Source: Streptomyces sp. NRRL S-37
Lineage (GTDB): Bacteria; Actinomycetota; Actinomycetes; Streptomycetales; Streptomycetaceae
Assembly: GCF_000721605.1 (NCBI RefSeq)
Contig: NZ_JOIZ01000017.1
Span: 1 to 64,000 of the forward strand
Reading direction: 5' to 3'
DNA: 64,000 bases
The notes under the pieces were generated by a model. It worked only from the letters and a program-made list of their open reading frames with translations, was not told where the DNA came from and searched no databases. This document shows, piece by piece, positions 25,340 through 33,941 of the stretch (positions are counted from its first letter, which is position 1; each line of letters starts with the position of its first letter). A program made the translations under genes and the position numbers.

Positions 25340-26262
25340 CGACGGTCACCGAGGCGCCACCCCTGGCGCCCGCCCCGCCGGAGCGGAAGCCACCGCGCGG
25401 GCGGGGCCGCTGGACGCCGTACCTGCTCCTGCTGCCCGGTCTGCTCTGGCTGTTCGTGTTCTTCGCGCTGCCGGTGATCTACCAGGCCTCCACGTCCGTG
25501 CAGACGGGCTCCCTGGAGGAGGGCTACCGGGTCACCTGGCACTTCGCCACCTACGGGGACGCGCTGTCCGAGTACTGGCCGCAGTTCGTGCGCTCGGTGC
25601 TCTACGCGGCCTCCGCGACCGTGCTGTGCCTGCTGCTCGGCTACCCGCTGGCCTATCTGATCGCCTTCCGCGCGGGACGCTGGCGGAACCTGATCATGAT
25701 CCTGGTGATCGCGCCGTTCTTCACCAGCTTCCTGATCCGCACACTCGCCTGGAAGACGATCCTCGCCGACGGCGGCCCGGTGGTCGACGCCCTGAACACC
25801 CTGCACGTCCTGGACGTCACGGCGTGGCTCGGCTGGACCGCCGGCGACCGGGTGCTCGCCACCCCGCTCGCGGTGGTGTGCGGTCTGACGTACAACTTCC
25901 TGCCGTTCATGATCCTGCCGCTCTACACCTCGCTGGAACGCATCGACCCCCGGCTGCACGAGGCGGCGAACGACCTGTACGCCAGGCCGTCGACCACCTT
26001 CCGCAGGGTCACCTTCCCGCTGTCGATGCCGGGCGTGGTCTCCGGCACGCTGCTGACCTTCATCCCGGCGTCCGGCGACTACATCAACGCGGATCTGCTC
26101 GGCTCGACCGACACCCGCATGGCCGGCAATGTCATCCAGTCGCAGTTCCTGCGGATCCTCGACTATCCGACGGCCGCGGCACTCTCGTTCCTCCTGATGG
26201 CCGCGATCCTCGTCGTCGTCACGCTCTACATCCGCAAGTCCGGCACGGAGGATCTGGTTTAA
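25336..26262 (+). CDS. potB: Polyamine ABC transporter permease (PotB-like)
   Basis: A 308-residue permease with six predicted helices and a cytoplasmic Arg/Pro-rich N-terminus. The coupling loop DPRLHEAANDLYARPSTTFRRV matches the PotB/H consensus. It starts inside the potA stop (ATGA) and stops immediately before potC (TAA then ATG), so translation of the three genes is coupled. Confidence 0.93.
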   Translation: MTTVTEAPPLAPAPPERKPPRGRGRWTPYLLLLPGLLWLFVFFALPVIYQASTSVQTGSLEEGYRVTWHFATYGDALSEYWPQFVRSVLYAASATVLCLLLGYPLAYLIAFRAGRWRNLIMILVIAPFFTSFLIRTLAWKTILADGGPVVDALNTLHVLDVTAWLGWTAGDRVLATPLAVVCGLTYNFLPFMILPLYTSLERIDPRLHEAANDLYARPSTTFRRVTFPLSMPGVVSGTLLTFIPASGDYINADLLGSTDTRMAGNVIQSQFLRILDYPTAAALSFLLMAAILVVVTLYIRKSGTEDLV

Positions 26263-27063
26263 ATGACCTTCGTCAACTGGCTCAAGCGCCATTTCGTCGT
26301 CATCGCGGGACTGCTGACCCTCGCCTATCTCCTCCTGCCGAACGTCGTCGTCACCGTGTTCTCCTTCAATCGTCCGAAGGGGCGCTTCAATTACACATGG
26401 CAGGAATTCTCCACCGAGGCGTGGAAGGACCCCTGCGGCGTCTCCGGACTGTGCGCCTCCCTGTCGCTCAGCCTCCAGCTCGCCCTGTGGGCGACGCTCG
26501 GCGCCACCCTGCTCGGCACGATGATCGCCTTCGCGCTGGTCCGCTACCGCTTCCGCGCCCGCCCCGCGGTGAACTCGCTGATCTTCCTGCCGATGGCGAT
26601 GCCCGAGGTGGTCATGGCTGCCTCGCTGCTCACCCTGTTCCTCAACATGGGTGCCCGGCTCGGCTTCTGGACGATCCTGATCGCCCACATCATGTTCTGC
26701 CTCAGCTTCGTCGTGGTCGCCGTGAAGGCGCGCGTGATGTCGATGGACCCGAGGCTGGAGCAGGCCGCACAGGACCTGTACGCCGGCCCGTTCCAGACGT
26801 TCGTCCGGGTCACCCTGCCGATCGCCGCCCCCGGCATCGCGGCGGGCGCGCTGCTCGCCTTCGCGCTCTCCTTCGACGATTTCATCATCACCAATTTCAA
26901 CGCCGGCTCGACCGTCACCTTCCCGATGTTCGTATGGGGCTCCGCGCAACGCGGAACTCCCGTGCAGATCAATGTGATCGGTACGGCCATGTTCGCCCTC
27001 GCCGTCCTGCTGGTACTGGCCTCGATGGTCATCGGAAAACGCCGCAACCGGCAGAAGGCATGA
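26263..27063 (+). CDS. potC: Polyamine ABC transporter permease (PotC-like)
   Basis: A 266-residue permease with six helices. The coupling loop DPRLEQAAQDLYAGPFQTFV corresponds to that of PotC/I, and FALSFDDFIITNFNAG is a characteristic PotC sequence. ATG directly follows the potB stop. It is the last intact gene of the polyamine run. What looks like a decayed oxidoreductase follows within ten bases. Confidence 0.93.
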   Translation: MTFVNWLKRHFVVIAGLLTLAYLLLPNVVVTVFSFNRPKGRFNYTWQEFSTEAWKDPCGVSGLCASLSLSLQLALWATLGATLLGTMIAFALVRYRFRARPAVNSLIFLPMAMPEVVMAASLLTLFLNMGARLGFWTILIAHIMFCLSFVVVAVKARVMSMDPRLEQAAQDLYAGPFQTFVRVTLPIAAPGIAAGALLAFALSFDDFIITNFNAGSTVTFPMFVWGSAQRGTPVQINVIGTAMFALAVLLVLASMVIGKRRNRQKA

Positions 27064-27069
27064 AGCACC

Positions 27070-27264
27070 GCGGGGAGTCGACATCATGGCCCCTGGCGCC
27101 ATGAGCCGTCGAAGGTGGCGTACGCGGCGGGCCGTACCGGGCTCGGCGTCGACGCCACCCGCTTCGGGGCCGAGGTGATGCCGGACCCGCCGGCGGACGC
27201 GCGGGCCGGGCGGCGCGATCCGCGGCTGCGGACGACGGACCGGCTGGGCCTCGGCTTCGACAGC
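27070..27264 (+). pseudogene. Probable remnant of an FAD-dependent oxidoreductase (C-terminal piece)
   Basis: Right after potC one frame shows strongly coding-like codons (nearly all third positions G or C) but no proper start. It encodes HEPSKVAYAAGRTGLGVDAT, then RFGAEVMPDPPADARAG and RLRTTDRLGLGFDS. I recall this as the tail of amine-oxidase-like FAD oxidoreductases found beside Streptomyces polyamine transporters, with an internal stretch missing. After FDS, where I would expect the stop, there is CGA (27265-27267), one substitution from TGA. The upstream four-fifths of the gene is absent. The family assignment is from memory. Confidence 0.6.
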
Positions 27265-27280
27265 CGAGCCGCGCGGGGGC

Positions 27281-27309
27281 TTGACAACCGAATTGGTCTG
27301 GACCAAATT
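27281..27309 (+). promoter_or_regulatory. Chitinase promoter with embedded DasR-like (dre) site
   Basis: TTGACA (27281-27286), a 17-bp spacer and CAAATT (27304-27309) form an RpoD-like promoter. Between and overlapping them, TGGTCTGGACCA (27294-27305) differs at one central base from the DasR consensus core TGGTCTAGACCA. It lies within a larger palindrome, TTGGTC-TG-GACCAA. Repression by DasR, relieved by glucosamine 6-phosphate, is the established mode for Streptomyces chitinases. Confidence 0.75.
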
Positions 27310-27352
27310 GAGCGCGCTCCGCCCTCCCATTCCCCCCTGCCCGGAGGCCCTT

Positions 27353-29167
27353 GTGGACCGCTCCAGACCTCTCGCGCGCCGGCCCCTCGTGGCGCTGCTC
27401 ACCGCCACCGCCCTCGCCGCCACCGGTATGACCGCGCTGTCGTCGGCCGCCCGCGCGGCCGACGCGGACCTCGCCAGGAACGGCGGCTTCGAGTCCGGCC
27501 TCGACGGCTGGAGCTGTACGGCCGGCACGACGGTGAACTCGCCTGTGCACAGTGGCGTTTCGGCACTGAAGGCGACCCCGTCGGGCGCCGACAACGCCCG
27601 CTGCGCGCAGACCGTCACCGTGAAACCGGACTCCTCGTACACGCTCTCCGGTCACGTCCAGGGCAGCTACGTCTATCTGGGCGCGAGCGGCACCGGCACC
27701 ACCGACGTCTCCACCTGGACCCAGTCCGCCCCCGGCTGGCAGCGGCTCACCACCACCTTCCGCACCGGCCCCTCCACCACCCGCGTCACCATCTACACCC
27801 ACGGCTGGTACGGCACCGGCGCCTATCACGCCGACGACATCACCCTGATCGGTCCCGGCGGCGAGACCGGGCAGCCGCCCGCCCCGCCCACCGGTCTGCG
27901 GGCCGGCACCGTCACCTCCACCAGCGTGGCCCTGTCCTGGTCACCCGTGTCCGGCGCCACCGGCTACGCGGTCTACCGCGACGGCACCAAGGTGCGGACG
28001 GTGAGCGGGACGTCGGCCACCGTCACCGGGCTGTCGCCCTCGACGGCGTACGCCTTCCAGGTCGCGGCCGTGAACGACGCGGGTGAGTCGGCCCGTTCGG
28101 CCACCGTCACCGCGACCACGAGCACCCCCGACTCCGGCGGCGGCGACTCCGGCCTCCCGGCCCACGCCCTGGTCGGCTACCTCCACGCGAGCTTCGCCAA
28201 CGGTTCCGGCTACACCCGCCTCGCCGACGTCCCCGACAGCTGGGACGTCATCGACCTGGCCTTCGGCGAGCCGACCTCGGTCACCTCGGGCGACATCCGC
28301 TTCGAGCGCTGCCCGGCTGCGGAGTGCCCCGGTGTGGAGAGCGACGCCGAGTTCAAGGCGGCCGTCAAGGCCAAGCAGGCGGCCGGGAAGAAGGTGCTGA
28401 TCTCCATCGGCGGGCAGAACGGCCAGGTGCAGCTCACCAGCACCGCCGCCCGCGACATGTTCGTCTCCTCCGTCTCGAAGATCATCGACGAGTACGGACT
28501 CGACGGCCTGGACATCGACTTCGAGGGCCACTCCCTCTCCCTGAACGCCGACGACACGGACTTCAGGAACCCGAAGACCCCGGTGATCGTCAACCTGATC
28601 TCGGCGCTGAAGACCCTGAAGGCCAAGTACGGCGACGACTTCGTGCTGACCATGGCCCCGGAGACCTTCTTCGTCCAGCTCGGCTACCAGTACTACGGCA
28701 CCGGCAAGTGGGGCGGCCAGGACCCGCGGGCGGGCGCGTACCTCCCGGTCATCCACGCCCTGCGCGACGACCTGACGCTGCTGCACGTCCAGGACTACAA
28801 CTCCGGGCCGATCATGGGACTGGACAACCAGTACCACTCGATGGGCGGCGCCGACTTCCACATCGCGATGACGGACATGCTGCTCACCGGCTTCCCGGTG
28901 GCGGGTGACGCGAACAACGTCTTCCCGCCGCTGCGCGCCGACCAGGTCGCCATCGGCATGCCGGCCACCACCAACGCCGGCAACGGGCACGTGTCCCCGG
29001 CCGAGGTCACCAAGACCCTCGACTGCCTGACGAAGCGCACGAACTGCGGCGGTTACGCGACCCACGGAACGTGGCCCGGACTGCGCGGGCTGATGACCTG
29101 GTCGATCAACTGGGACCGGTTCGGCGGCTGGGAGTTCCAGCGGACGTTCGACGGCTACTTCGGCTGA
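27353..29167 (+). CDS. Secreted GH18 chitinase with CBM and fibronectin-III domains
   Basis: A 604-residue exported chitinase. It has an Arg-rich signal peptide (residues 1-35), a carbohydrate-binding beta-sandwich (about 38-168, starting ARNGGFESGLDGWSC), a fibronectin type III domain (178-256), a Gly/Ser linker, and a GH18 barrel (about 270-604). The catalytic signature DGLDIDFE is at 384-391 with Glu391 as the proton donor. It hydrolyses chitin outside the cell. The GTG start at 27353 has GGAGG five bases upstream; an extended frame further upstream only runs into the promoter. The 3' end overlaps the convergent PAP2 gene by 62 bp. A DasR-like site controls the promoter. Confidence 0.94.
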   Translation: MDRSRPLARRPLVALLTATALAATGMTALSSAARAADADLARNGGFESGLDGWSCTAGTTVNSPVHSGVSALKATPSGADNARCAQTVTVKPDSSYTLSGHVQGSYVYLGASGTGTTDVSTWTQSAPGWQRLTTTFRTGPSTTRVTIYTHGWYGTGAYHADDITLIGPGGETGQPPAPPTGLRAGTVTSTSVALSWSPVSGATGYAVYRDGTKVRTVSGTSATVTGLSPSTAYAFQVAAVNDAGESARSATVTATTSTPDSGGGDSGLPAHALVGYLHASFANGSGYTRLADVPDSWDVIDLAFGEPTSVTSGDIRFERCPAAECPGVESDAEFKAAVKAKQAAGKKVLISIGGQNGQVQLTSTAARDMFVSSVSKIIDEYGLDGLDIDFEGHSLSLNADDTDFRNPKTPVIVNLISALKTLKAKYGDDFVLTMAPETFFVQLGYQYYGTGKWGGQDPRAGAYLPVIHALRDDLTLLHVQDYNSGPIMGLDNQYHSMGGADFHIAMTDMLLTGFPVAGDANNVFPPLRADQVAIGMPATTNAGNGHVSPAEVTKTLDCLTKRTNCGGYATHGTWPGLRGLMTWSINWDRFGGWEFQRTFDGYFG

Positions 29168-29744
29168 GCGACAGCCGGAGGGAGATCAGCAGTACCGCGC
29201 CGAGGCACCAGCTGGCCGCCACGTCCAGCGGCCAGTGGTAGCCCCGGCGCACCAGCCCGAACGAGACGCCGGCGACCAGGACGGCGCAGGCCGCGACCAG
29301 CACGCGCCGGACCGCCGGCGACCGCAGCAGCGGCAGGAGCAGCAGCGTCGCCACGCCGTACGCCACGACGGCGGTGGCCGTGTGTCCGGAGGGGTAGTAG
29401 CCGGCCGCCGGGGGCACGGCCGGGGTGCCGGGGCGGTCGGTCCATTCCTTGAGGGGGGCGACCAGCGCCGGCACCAGCACCATCGCCAGGGCCCCGGCGG
29501 CGGGCGGCAGCCACCAGCGGTCCATACCTGTGGCACGCCCGCGCCAGGCGGCGTACGCCAGTGCGATCACCAGGACGGGGAGGGCGACCTGGGCGTTGCC
29601 GAGGTCGGCGAGCAGTTCGGAGGCCCGGTCCGGGTGGACCAGCTCCCGGCTCAGCCGCTCGTCGAGGCCCACCAGTGGGCCGTCGGCGACGACCTGCCAG
29701 GTGATCAGCGCGAAGAGGAGAACGGGCGGTCCCAGCAGCAGCAT
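29106..29744 (-). CDS. PAP2-superfamily membrane phosphatase
   Basis: About 212 residues with five or six predicted helices. The PAP2 motifs are KEWTDRPGTP, YYPSGHTATAV (PSGH) and a later GLVRRGYHWPLDVAASW, with the SRxxxxxHxxxD-type third motif altered to VRRGYHWPLD. Such enzymes dephosphorylate lipid phosphates, for example undecaprenyl pyrophosphate or phosphatidic acid. The start is uncertain: the ATG at 29744 begins at the first helix, and a GTG at 29810 would add 22 residues. The C-terminal 21 codons overlap the convergent chitinase gene. Confidence 0.85.
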   Translation of the reverse strand: MLLLGPPVLLFALITWQVVADGPLVGLDERLSRELVHPDRASELLADLGNAQVALPVLVIALAYAAWRGRATGMDRWWLPPAAGALAMVLVPALVAPLKEWTDRPGTPAVPPAAGYYPSGHTATAVVAYGVATLLLLPLLRSPAVRRVLVAACAVLVAGVSFGLVRRGYHWPLDVAASWCLGAVLLISLRLSLSRSSRRTSAGTPSRRTGPS

Positions 29745-29780
29745 GGTGCACAGCTTCGCAGGTGGGGCCCGGTGCGTGCC

Positions 29781-29819
29781 GAAGGGCCAGTGCAAAGGGG
29801 GGGTATGCACTGGCCCTTC
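29781..29819 (-). repeat. 14-bp inverted repeat in the PAP2 leader
   Basis: GAAGGGCCAGTGCA (29781-29794) and TGCACTGGCCCTTC (29806-29819) are perfect reverse complements around a purine/T spacer containing a run of seven G. It would form a hairpin in the message just before the PAP2 start. Confidence 0.7.
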
Positions 29820-30142
29820 TGGAACGGCTTGCCGTATGAGGTGCCCGGACGGCCGTCCGGACCGGAACGTCGCGCGCCCCGGGGGGTGTGGGGCGGGCGA
29901 CCGTCCGATCATGAGGAGACCCGAGGCCCTCGGGCCCCGGTTGTGTGCGCGAGGGCACGACCAGGTCGAAGCTGGGGAGGCCTCGGCCTGAAACCGCCCA
30001 CAGTCCCCTGCGGGCGGGGTGTATCTCTCATCCGTGGAGAAACCTACGGCAGGGGGTGGCCCCGCGACAGGGCCGACGGGCTCCTGTCATCCACCTCGCA
30101 CACGTTCTTCACACGCTCTGCCGCTCGTGGGTCCCGGCGGCC

Positions 30143-30167
30143 CGGGGCAGGCGTCTCACCTGCCCCG
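30143..30167 (-). terminator. Terminator after gabT
   Basis: CGGGGCAGG (30143-30151) pairs with CCTGCCCCG (30159-30167) across a 7-nt loop, eight bases beyond the gabT stop. Confidence 0.75.
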
Positions 30168-30175
30168 ATGCCGGC

Positions 30176-31510
30176 TCAGATGCGCGCGAACGCCTGCTCG
30201 ATGATGTCGAGGCCCTCGTTCAGCAGGTCCTCGCCGATGACCAGCGGGGGCAGGAAGCGCAGCACGTTGCCGTAGGTGCCACAGGTCAGGACCAGCAGGC
30301 CCTCCTGGTGGCAGGCCTTGGCCAGCGCGGCCGTCGCCTCGGGGTTCGGCTCCTTGGTGGCGCGGTCCTTGACCAGCTCGATGGCGATCATCGCGCCCCG
30401 GCCGCGGACGTCGCCGATGACGTCGAACTTCTCGGCCATGGCGGTGAGGCGGGACTTCATGATCGCCTCGATGTTCTTCGCCCTGGCGTTGAGGTCGAGC
30501 TCCTTCATCGTCTCGATGGCGCCGAGCGCGCCCGCGCAGGCGACCGGGTTGCCGCCGTAGGTGCCGCCCAGGCCGCCGGAGTGCGCGGCGTCCATGATCT
30601 CGGCGCGGCCGGTGACGGCGGCGAGCGGCAGACCGCCGGCGATGCCCTTCGCGGTGGTGATCAGGTCCGGGACGATGCCCTCGTCCTCGCAGGCGAACCA
30701 CTGGCCGGTGCGGCAGAAGCCGGACTGGATCTCGTCGGCGACGAAGACGATGCCGTTGTCCCGGGCGAACTCGCTGATCGCGGGCAGGAAGCCCTTGGCC
30801 GGCTCGATGAAGCCGCCCTCGCCGAGCACCGGCTCGATGATGACCGCGGCCACGTTCTCGGCGCCGACCTGCTTGGTGATCTGGTCGATGGCCTGCGCGG
30901 CGGCCTCCGGGCCCGCGTTCTCCGGGCCGGTCGGCCAGCGGTAGCCGTAGGCGACCGGGACGCGGTACACCTCGGGCGCGAACGGGCCGAAGCCGTGCTT
31001 GTACGGCATGTTCTTCGCGGTCAGCGCCATGGTGAGGTTCGTACGGCCGTGGTAGCCGTGGTCGAAGACGACGACCGCCTGCCGCTTGGTGTACGCACGC
31101 GCGATCTTGACGGCGTTCTCGACGGCCTCGGCCCCGCTGTTGAACAGCGCGGACTTCTTGGCGTGGTCGCCCGGCGTCAGCTCGGCGAGCGCCTCGGCGA
31201 CGGCCACGTAGCCCTCGTACGGCGTGACCATGAAGCAGGTGTGGGTGAAGTCGGCGAGCTGGGCGGAGGCGCGGCGGACGACGGCCTCGGCGGAGGCGCC
31301 GACGGAGGTCACGGCGATGCCGGAACCGAAGTCGATCAGCCGGTTGCCGTCGACGTCCTCGATGATGCCGCCGCCCGCGCGGGTGGTGAACACGGGCAGT
31401 ACGGAGCCCACGCCCTGCGCGACCGCGGCGGTGCGGCGGGCCTGCAGCTCCTGCGACTTCGGGCCGGGGATGGCGGTGACGACGCGGCGCTCCTGCGGAA
31501 GTGCGGTCAT
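30176..31510 (-). CDS. gabT: 4-aminobutyrate aminotransferase
   Basis: A 444-residue class III PLP aminotransferase. Asp259 in VADEIQSGF contacts the cofactor ring, and Lys288 in TTAKGIAGG is the Schiff-base lysine. The NSGAEAVENAVKIAR cofactor-phosphate segment and YHGRTNLTMALT match bacterial GABA transaminases. It converts GABA plus 2-oxoglutarate to succinate semialdehyde plus glutamate, which gabD (35763-37208) would then oxidise. ATG at 31510 has AGGAG well spaced, and a longer upstream frame is unlikely. It is divergent from the membrane ATPase gene. Confidence 0.93.
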   Translation of the reverse strand: MTALPQERRVVTAIPGPKSQELQARRTAAVAQGVGSVLPVFTTRAGGGIIEDVDGNRLIDFGSGIAVTSVGASAEAVVRRASAQLADFTHTCFMVTPYEGYVAVAEALAELTPGDHAKKSALFNSGAEAVENAVKIARAYTKRQAVVVFDHGYHGRTNLTMALTAKNMPYKHGFGPFAPEVYRVPVAYGYRWPTGPENAGPEAAAQAIDQITKQVGAENVAAVIIEPVLGEGGFIEPAKGFLPAISEFARDNGIVFVADEIQSGFCRTGQWFACEDEGIVPDLITTAKGIAGGLPLAAVTGRAEIMDAAHSGGLGGTYGGNPVACAGALGAIETMKELDLNARAKNIEAIMKSRLTAMAEKFDVIGDVRGRGAMIAIELVKDRATKEPNPEATAALAKACHQEGLLVLTCGTYGNVLRFLPPLVIGEDLLNEGLDIIEQAFARI

Positions 31511-31743
31511 GCGGGGCTCCTGGGGGGTGTTTCGGACGCTTTTCCTTCTTTTCTCGCAGGCTAGGGCCGCTGGAGGGGGCTGGGCATGCTCCATGTGGGC
31601 GTTGTCGGGGGTTCCCGGTTGTCCGCGATGGACATACGCCGGCCGAGGGCAGTCGTGCCTCCTTCGGTCCTCACGGGCCTGAGTGGGGCCCCGGGGCGCG
31701 GCCCGGTGGAACCACCCCCTCCCGGTGCCCGGCCACGTAAACA

Positions 31744-31772
31744 GTGAACTCGCCCTGTCAGGGCGTTAGATT
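31744..31772 (+). promoter_or_regulatory. Promoter with internal palindrome before the membrane ATPase gene
   Basis: GTGAAC (31744-31749), a 17-bp spacer and TAGATT (31767-31772) form a plausible promoter. CGCCCTGTCAGGGCG (31751-31765), a perfect palindrome around one central T, fills the spacer. The ATG at 31782 would lie within a few bases of the transcription start, suggesting a nearly leaderless message. Confidence 0.5.
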
Positions 31773-31781
31773 GACTCGCTG

Positions 31782-33941
31782 ATGGCGGATGGAGCGGCAG
31801 CTCAGGGGGCAAGGGCGATGAACAGCGACGGTACCCAGGACGCGCGGGGCACGCATGCGCACCCCGTCCCGCGCCCGGCGGGCCCACCGGACGTACCGAC
31901 GGCGCCCCCGCGCCCCACGAGGGCCCCGGGCGTGCCCCCGCCGCCCGACGGTTCCGCGTTCCTCGCCTGGCTCCGCGCCCCCCGCCCCGAGGCCCTCCCC
32001 GGCGTATGGCGGTTCGGCCACCGGCCGCGCCCGGAGGAGGAACCGGAGCGTGTCCCCGGACGCCAGCTGCTCAGCGGAGCCCTGATCGCGTTCCTCGTCG
32101 GCTGGCTCATCTGGTCGCTGCTGTGGAACGGCTACCTCGGCGGCTGGTGGCTGCTGCCGCTCTACGCGATGATCCCCGACTCCTGGGCGGAGCCCCACAG
32201 CTTCGGCGCCGTCGTGGTCGTCTACGCCTACTACGTGCTGATCGCCGGGATCATCATGGTCGGCGTGGGCCGTCTCGGCCGCTGGAGCGAGATCTGGCGC
32301 CGCTACGGCCCGCCCGCCTGGCGCCGTGACCCCGTGCGGGACCAGCGCCCGCCCACCCCCGAGGCCGACCCCGCCGCCTGGCCCGCCCTCCGCGCCGCCG
32401 GCGCCACGGACGCCGCCGAGCGGCTGGCCGCCGACGCCCGCGCCGGGCTGATGCGGGACGTCGACCAGGCCCGTATCGCCCGCGCCTGGCAGGGCGTGCG
32501 CAACGGCCGGCACAGCCTCGCCGCCTTCACCGGAGCCGTGCTCGCGGACGGAGCGGCCGCCTGCCCGCATCCCTCCGGCGCGCGCGACCTGCCCGCCCGG
32601 CAGGCCCGCCACGACCTGCTCACCGGGCAGGTACGGATCGGCACCACCGCCGACGACCCCCGCAACCCCTACGCCTACCGCGGCACCGGCCTGGCCCTCG
32701 GTCCGGAACTCCTCGGCACCTCGCTCCTCGCCGTCGGACCGGCCGGTTCCGGCAAGACCGGCGGTGTCGTCCGGCCGCTCGCCGAGTCGCTGTGCCTGCA
32801 CGCGCTGGCCGGGAAGGCCGCCGTGGTCGTGGTCGGCGCGGCGGGCGCGGGGCTCGGCGACAGCGACGCGTACGACGTCGTCGTGCGGATCGGCAATCCC
32901 GAGTCGGTCTACGACCTCGACCTGTACGGCGGCACCACGGACCCCGACGAGGCCGCGGCCGTACTCGCCGAGGCGCTGGTGGGAGACCTGGCGGATCCGC
33001 ACCCGGGCAGCGACAGCCGCCGCTCCACCACCGTCCTCGCCCAGCTCCTGGGCCCGTTCCGCGCGGTGCACGGCCGCTTCCCGTCCGTCCCCGAGCTGCG
33101 GCAGCTCCTCGACGGCGCCCCCGGCCCGCTGGCCGCCCTGCGCAGCGGGCTCCAGGCCGCCGGCCAGGAGTCGCTGCTGCGTGAACTCGACGCGCGGGAG
33201 CGGCAGATGGCCCATCCGGGCGATGTCGGCGGCACCCTCGCCGACCGGGTGGCGTTGCTGGACCGGCCGGCCTTCGCGGGGTTCTTCGACACCTCCGGTC
33301 AGTCCCGGCCGTTCTCGCTCAAGGCGCTGGACCACCCGGTGCGGGTACGCGTCGACCTGCCCCAGCGCGGGCACGCGGACGCCTCGCGGATGCTGGCGCG
33401 GCTGGTCCTCGCCCAGTTCACGGCGAGCGTGACGGTGCGCGAGGACCGCTCCCTGTTCGCCTGTCTGGTGCTGGACGACGCGGCCGGCGTGGTCACCCCC
33501 GAGGCCGTGCGGGGCATCCAGCGGCTGCGGTCCGCCAACGCGGGCGCGGTGCTGACGCTGCGCACCCTGGACGACGTACCGAGGCCGCTGCGCGGGCCGC
33601 TGCTCGGGGCCACCGGGTGCAGGATGGCACTGTCCGGTGTCACCCCGTGGGACGGGCAGGACTTCGCCGAGGTGTGGGGCAAGGAGTGGACCGAGGCCCG
33701 GGACGTCACCGACCGGCAGATCATCGCGGAGAGCCCTGCGGGCAAGGCGGCTCACGCCCTGCGGCGGGCGATCACGGGCAAGGCGCCGACCGCGCGGGCG
33801 GTCACCGTGCGGCAGGTCGAGCGGGAGCGGTGGTCGGCGTCGGAGCTGGCGCATGCCGTACCGGCGGGCCACGCGGTGCTGTCGCTGACCGACGTCAAGG
33901 GCGAGCACGCGCCGCCGCTGCTGGTGGACCTGCGGGAGTGA
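31782..33941 (+). CDS. Membrane-anchored VirD4/TraG-like ATPase of unknown function
   Basis: A 719-residue protein. A Pro-rich cytoplasmic N-terminus (about 60 residues) and two membrane segments (about 95-130 and 142-165) precede a large cytoplasmic ATPase domain. Walker A GPAGSGKTG starts at residue 319 and Walker B FACLVLDD is near 560-566. RLRSANAGAVLTLRTLDDVP follows, as in type IV coupling-protein ATPases. No relaxase, integrase or other conjugation gene is nearby, and the flanks are GABA catabolism and a PucR regulator, so this is a chromosomal orphan. An alternative ATG at 31818, after AGGGGGCAAGGG, would remove 12 residues. Confidence 0.75.
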   Translation: MADGAAAQGARAMNSDGTQDARGTHAHPVPRPAGPPDVPTAPPRPTRAPGVPPPPDGSAFLAWLRAPRPEALPGVWRFGHRPRPEEEPERVPGRQLLSGALIAFLVGWLIWSLLWNGYLGGWWLLPLYAMIPDSWAEPHSFGAVVVVYAYYVLIAGIIMVGVGRLGRWSEIWRRYGPPAWRRDPVRDQRPPTPEADPAAWPALRAAGATDAAERLAADARAGLMRDVDQARIARAWQGVRNGRHSLAAFTGAVLADGAAACPHPSGARDLPARQARHDLLTGQVRIGTTADDPRNPYAYRGTGLALGPELLGTSLLAVGPAGSGKTGGVVRPLAESLCLHALAGKAAVVVVGAAGAGLGDSDAYDVVVRIGNPESVYDLDLYGGTTDPDEAAAVLAEALVGDLADPHPGSDSRRSTTVLAQLLGPFRAVHGRFPSVPELRQLLDGAPGPLAALRSGLQAAGQESLLRELDARERQMAHPGDVGGTLADRVALLDRPAFAGFFDTSGQSRPFSLKALDHPVRVRVDLPQRGHADASRMLARLVLAQFTASVTVREDRSLFACLVLDDAAGVVTPEAVRGIQRLRSANAGAVLTLRTLDDVPRPLRGPLLGATGCRMALSGVTPWDGQDFAEVWGKEWTEARDVTDRQIIAESPAGKAAHALRRAITGKAPTARAVTVRQVERERWSASELAHAVPAGHAVLSLTDVKGEHAPPLLVDLRE

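Larger units (their letters stand above)
29745..30175. other. Gene-free region between PAP2 and gabT
   Basis: 431 bp, both flanking genes on the minus strand. It contains the inverted repeat at 29781-29819 near the PAP2 start and the gabT terminator at 30143-30167. The middle shows no coding pattern, RNA gene or clear promoter that I can name. Confidence 0.7.

Noticed and set aside
27115..28086. One continuous plus-strand frame from the region after potC into the chitinase gene
   Set aside because: Only its first 50 codons look coding (the oxidoreductase remnant). The rest crosses the chitinase promoter and runs out of frame through the chitinase.
31782..33941. An integrated conjugative element around the VirD4-like ATPase
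   Set aside because: No integrase, relaxase, replication gene or attachment-site repeat is visible, base composition is uniform, and neighbours are ordinary metabolic genes.
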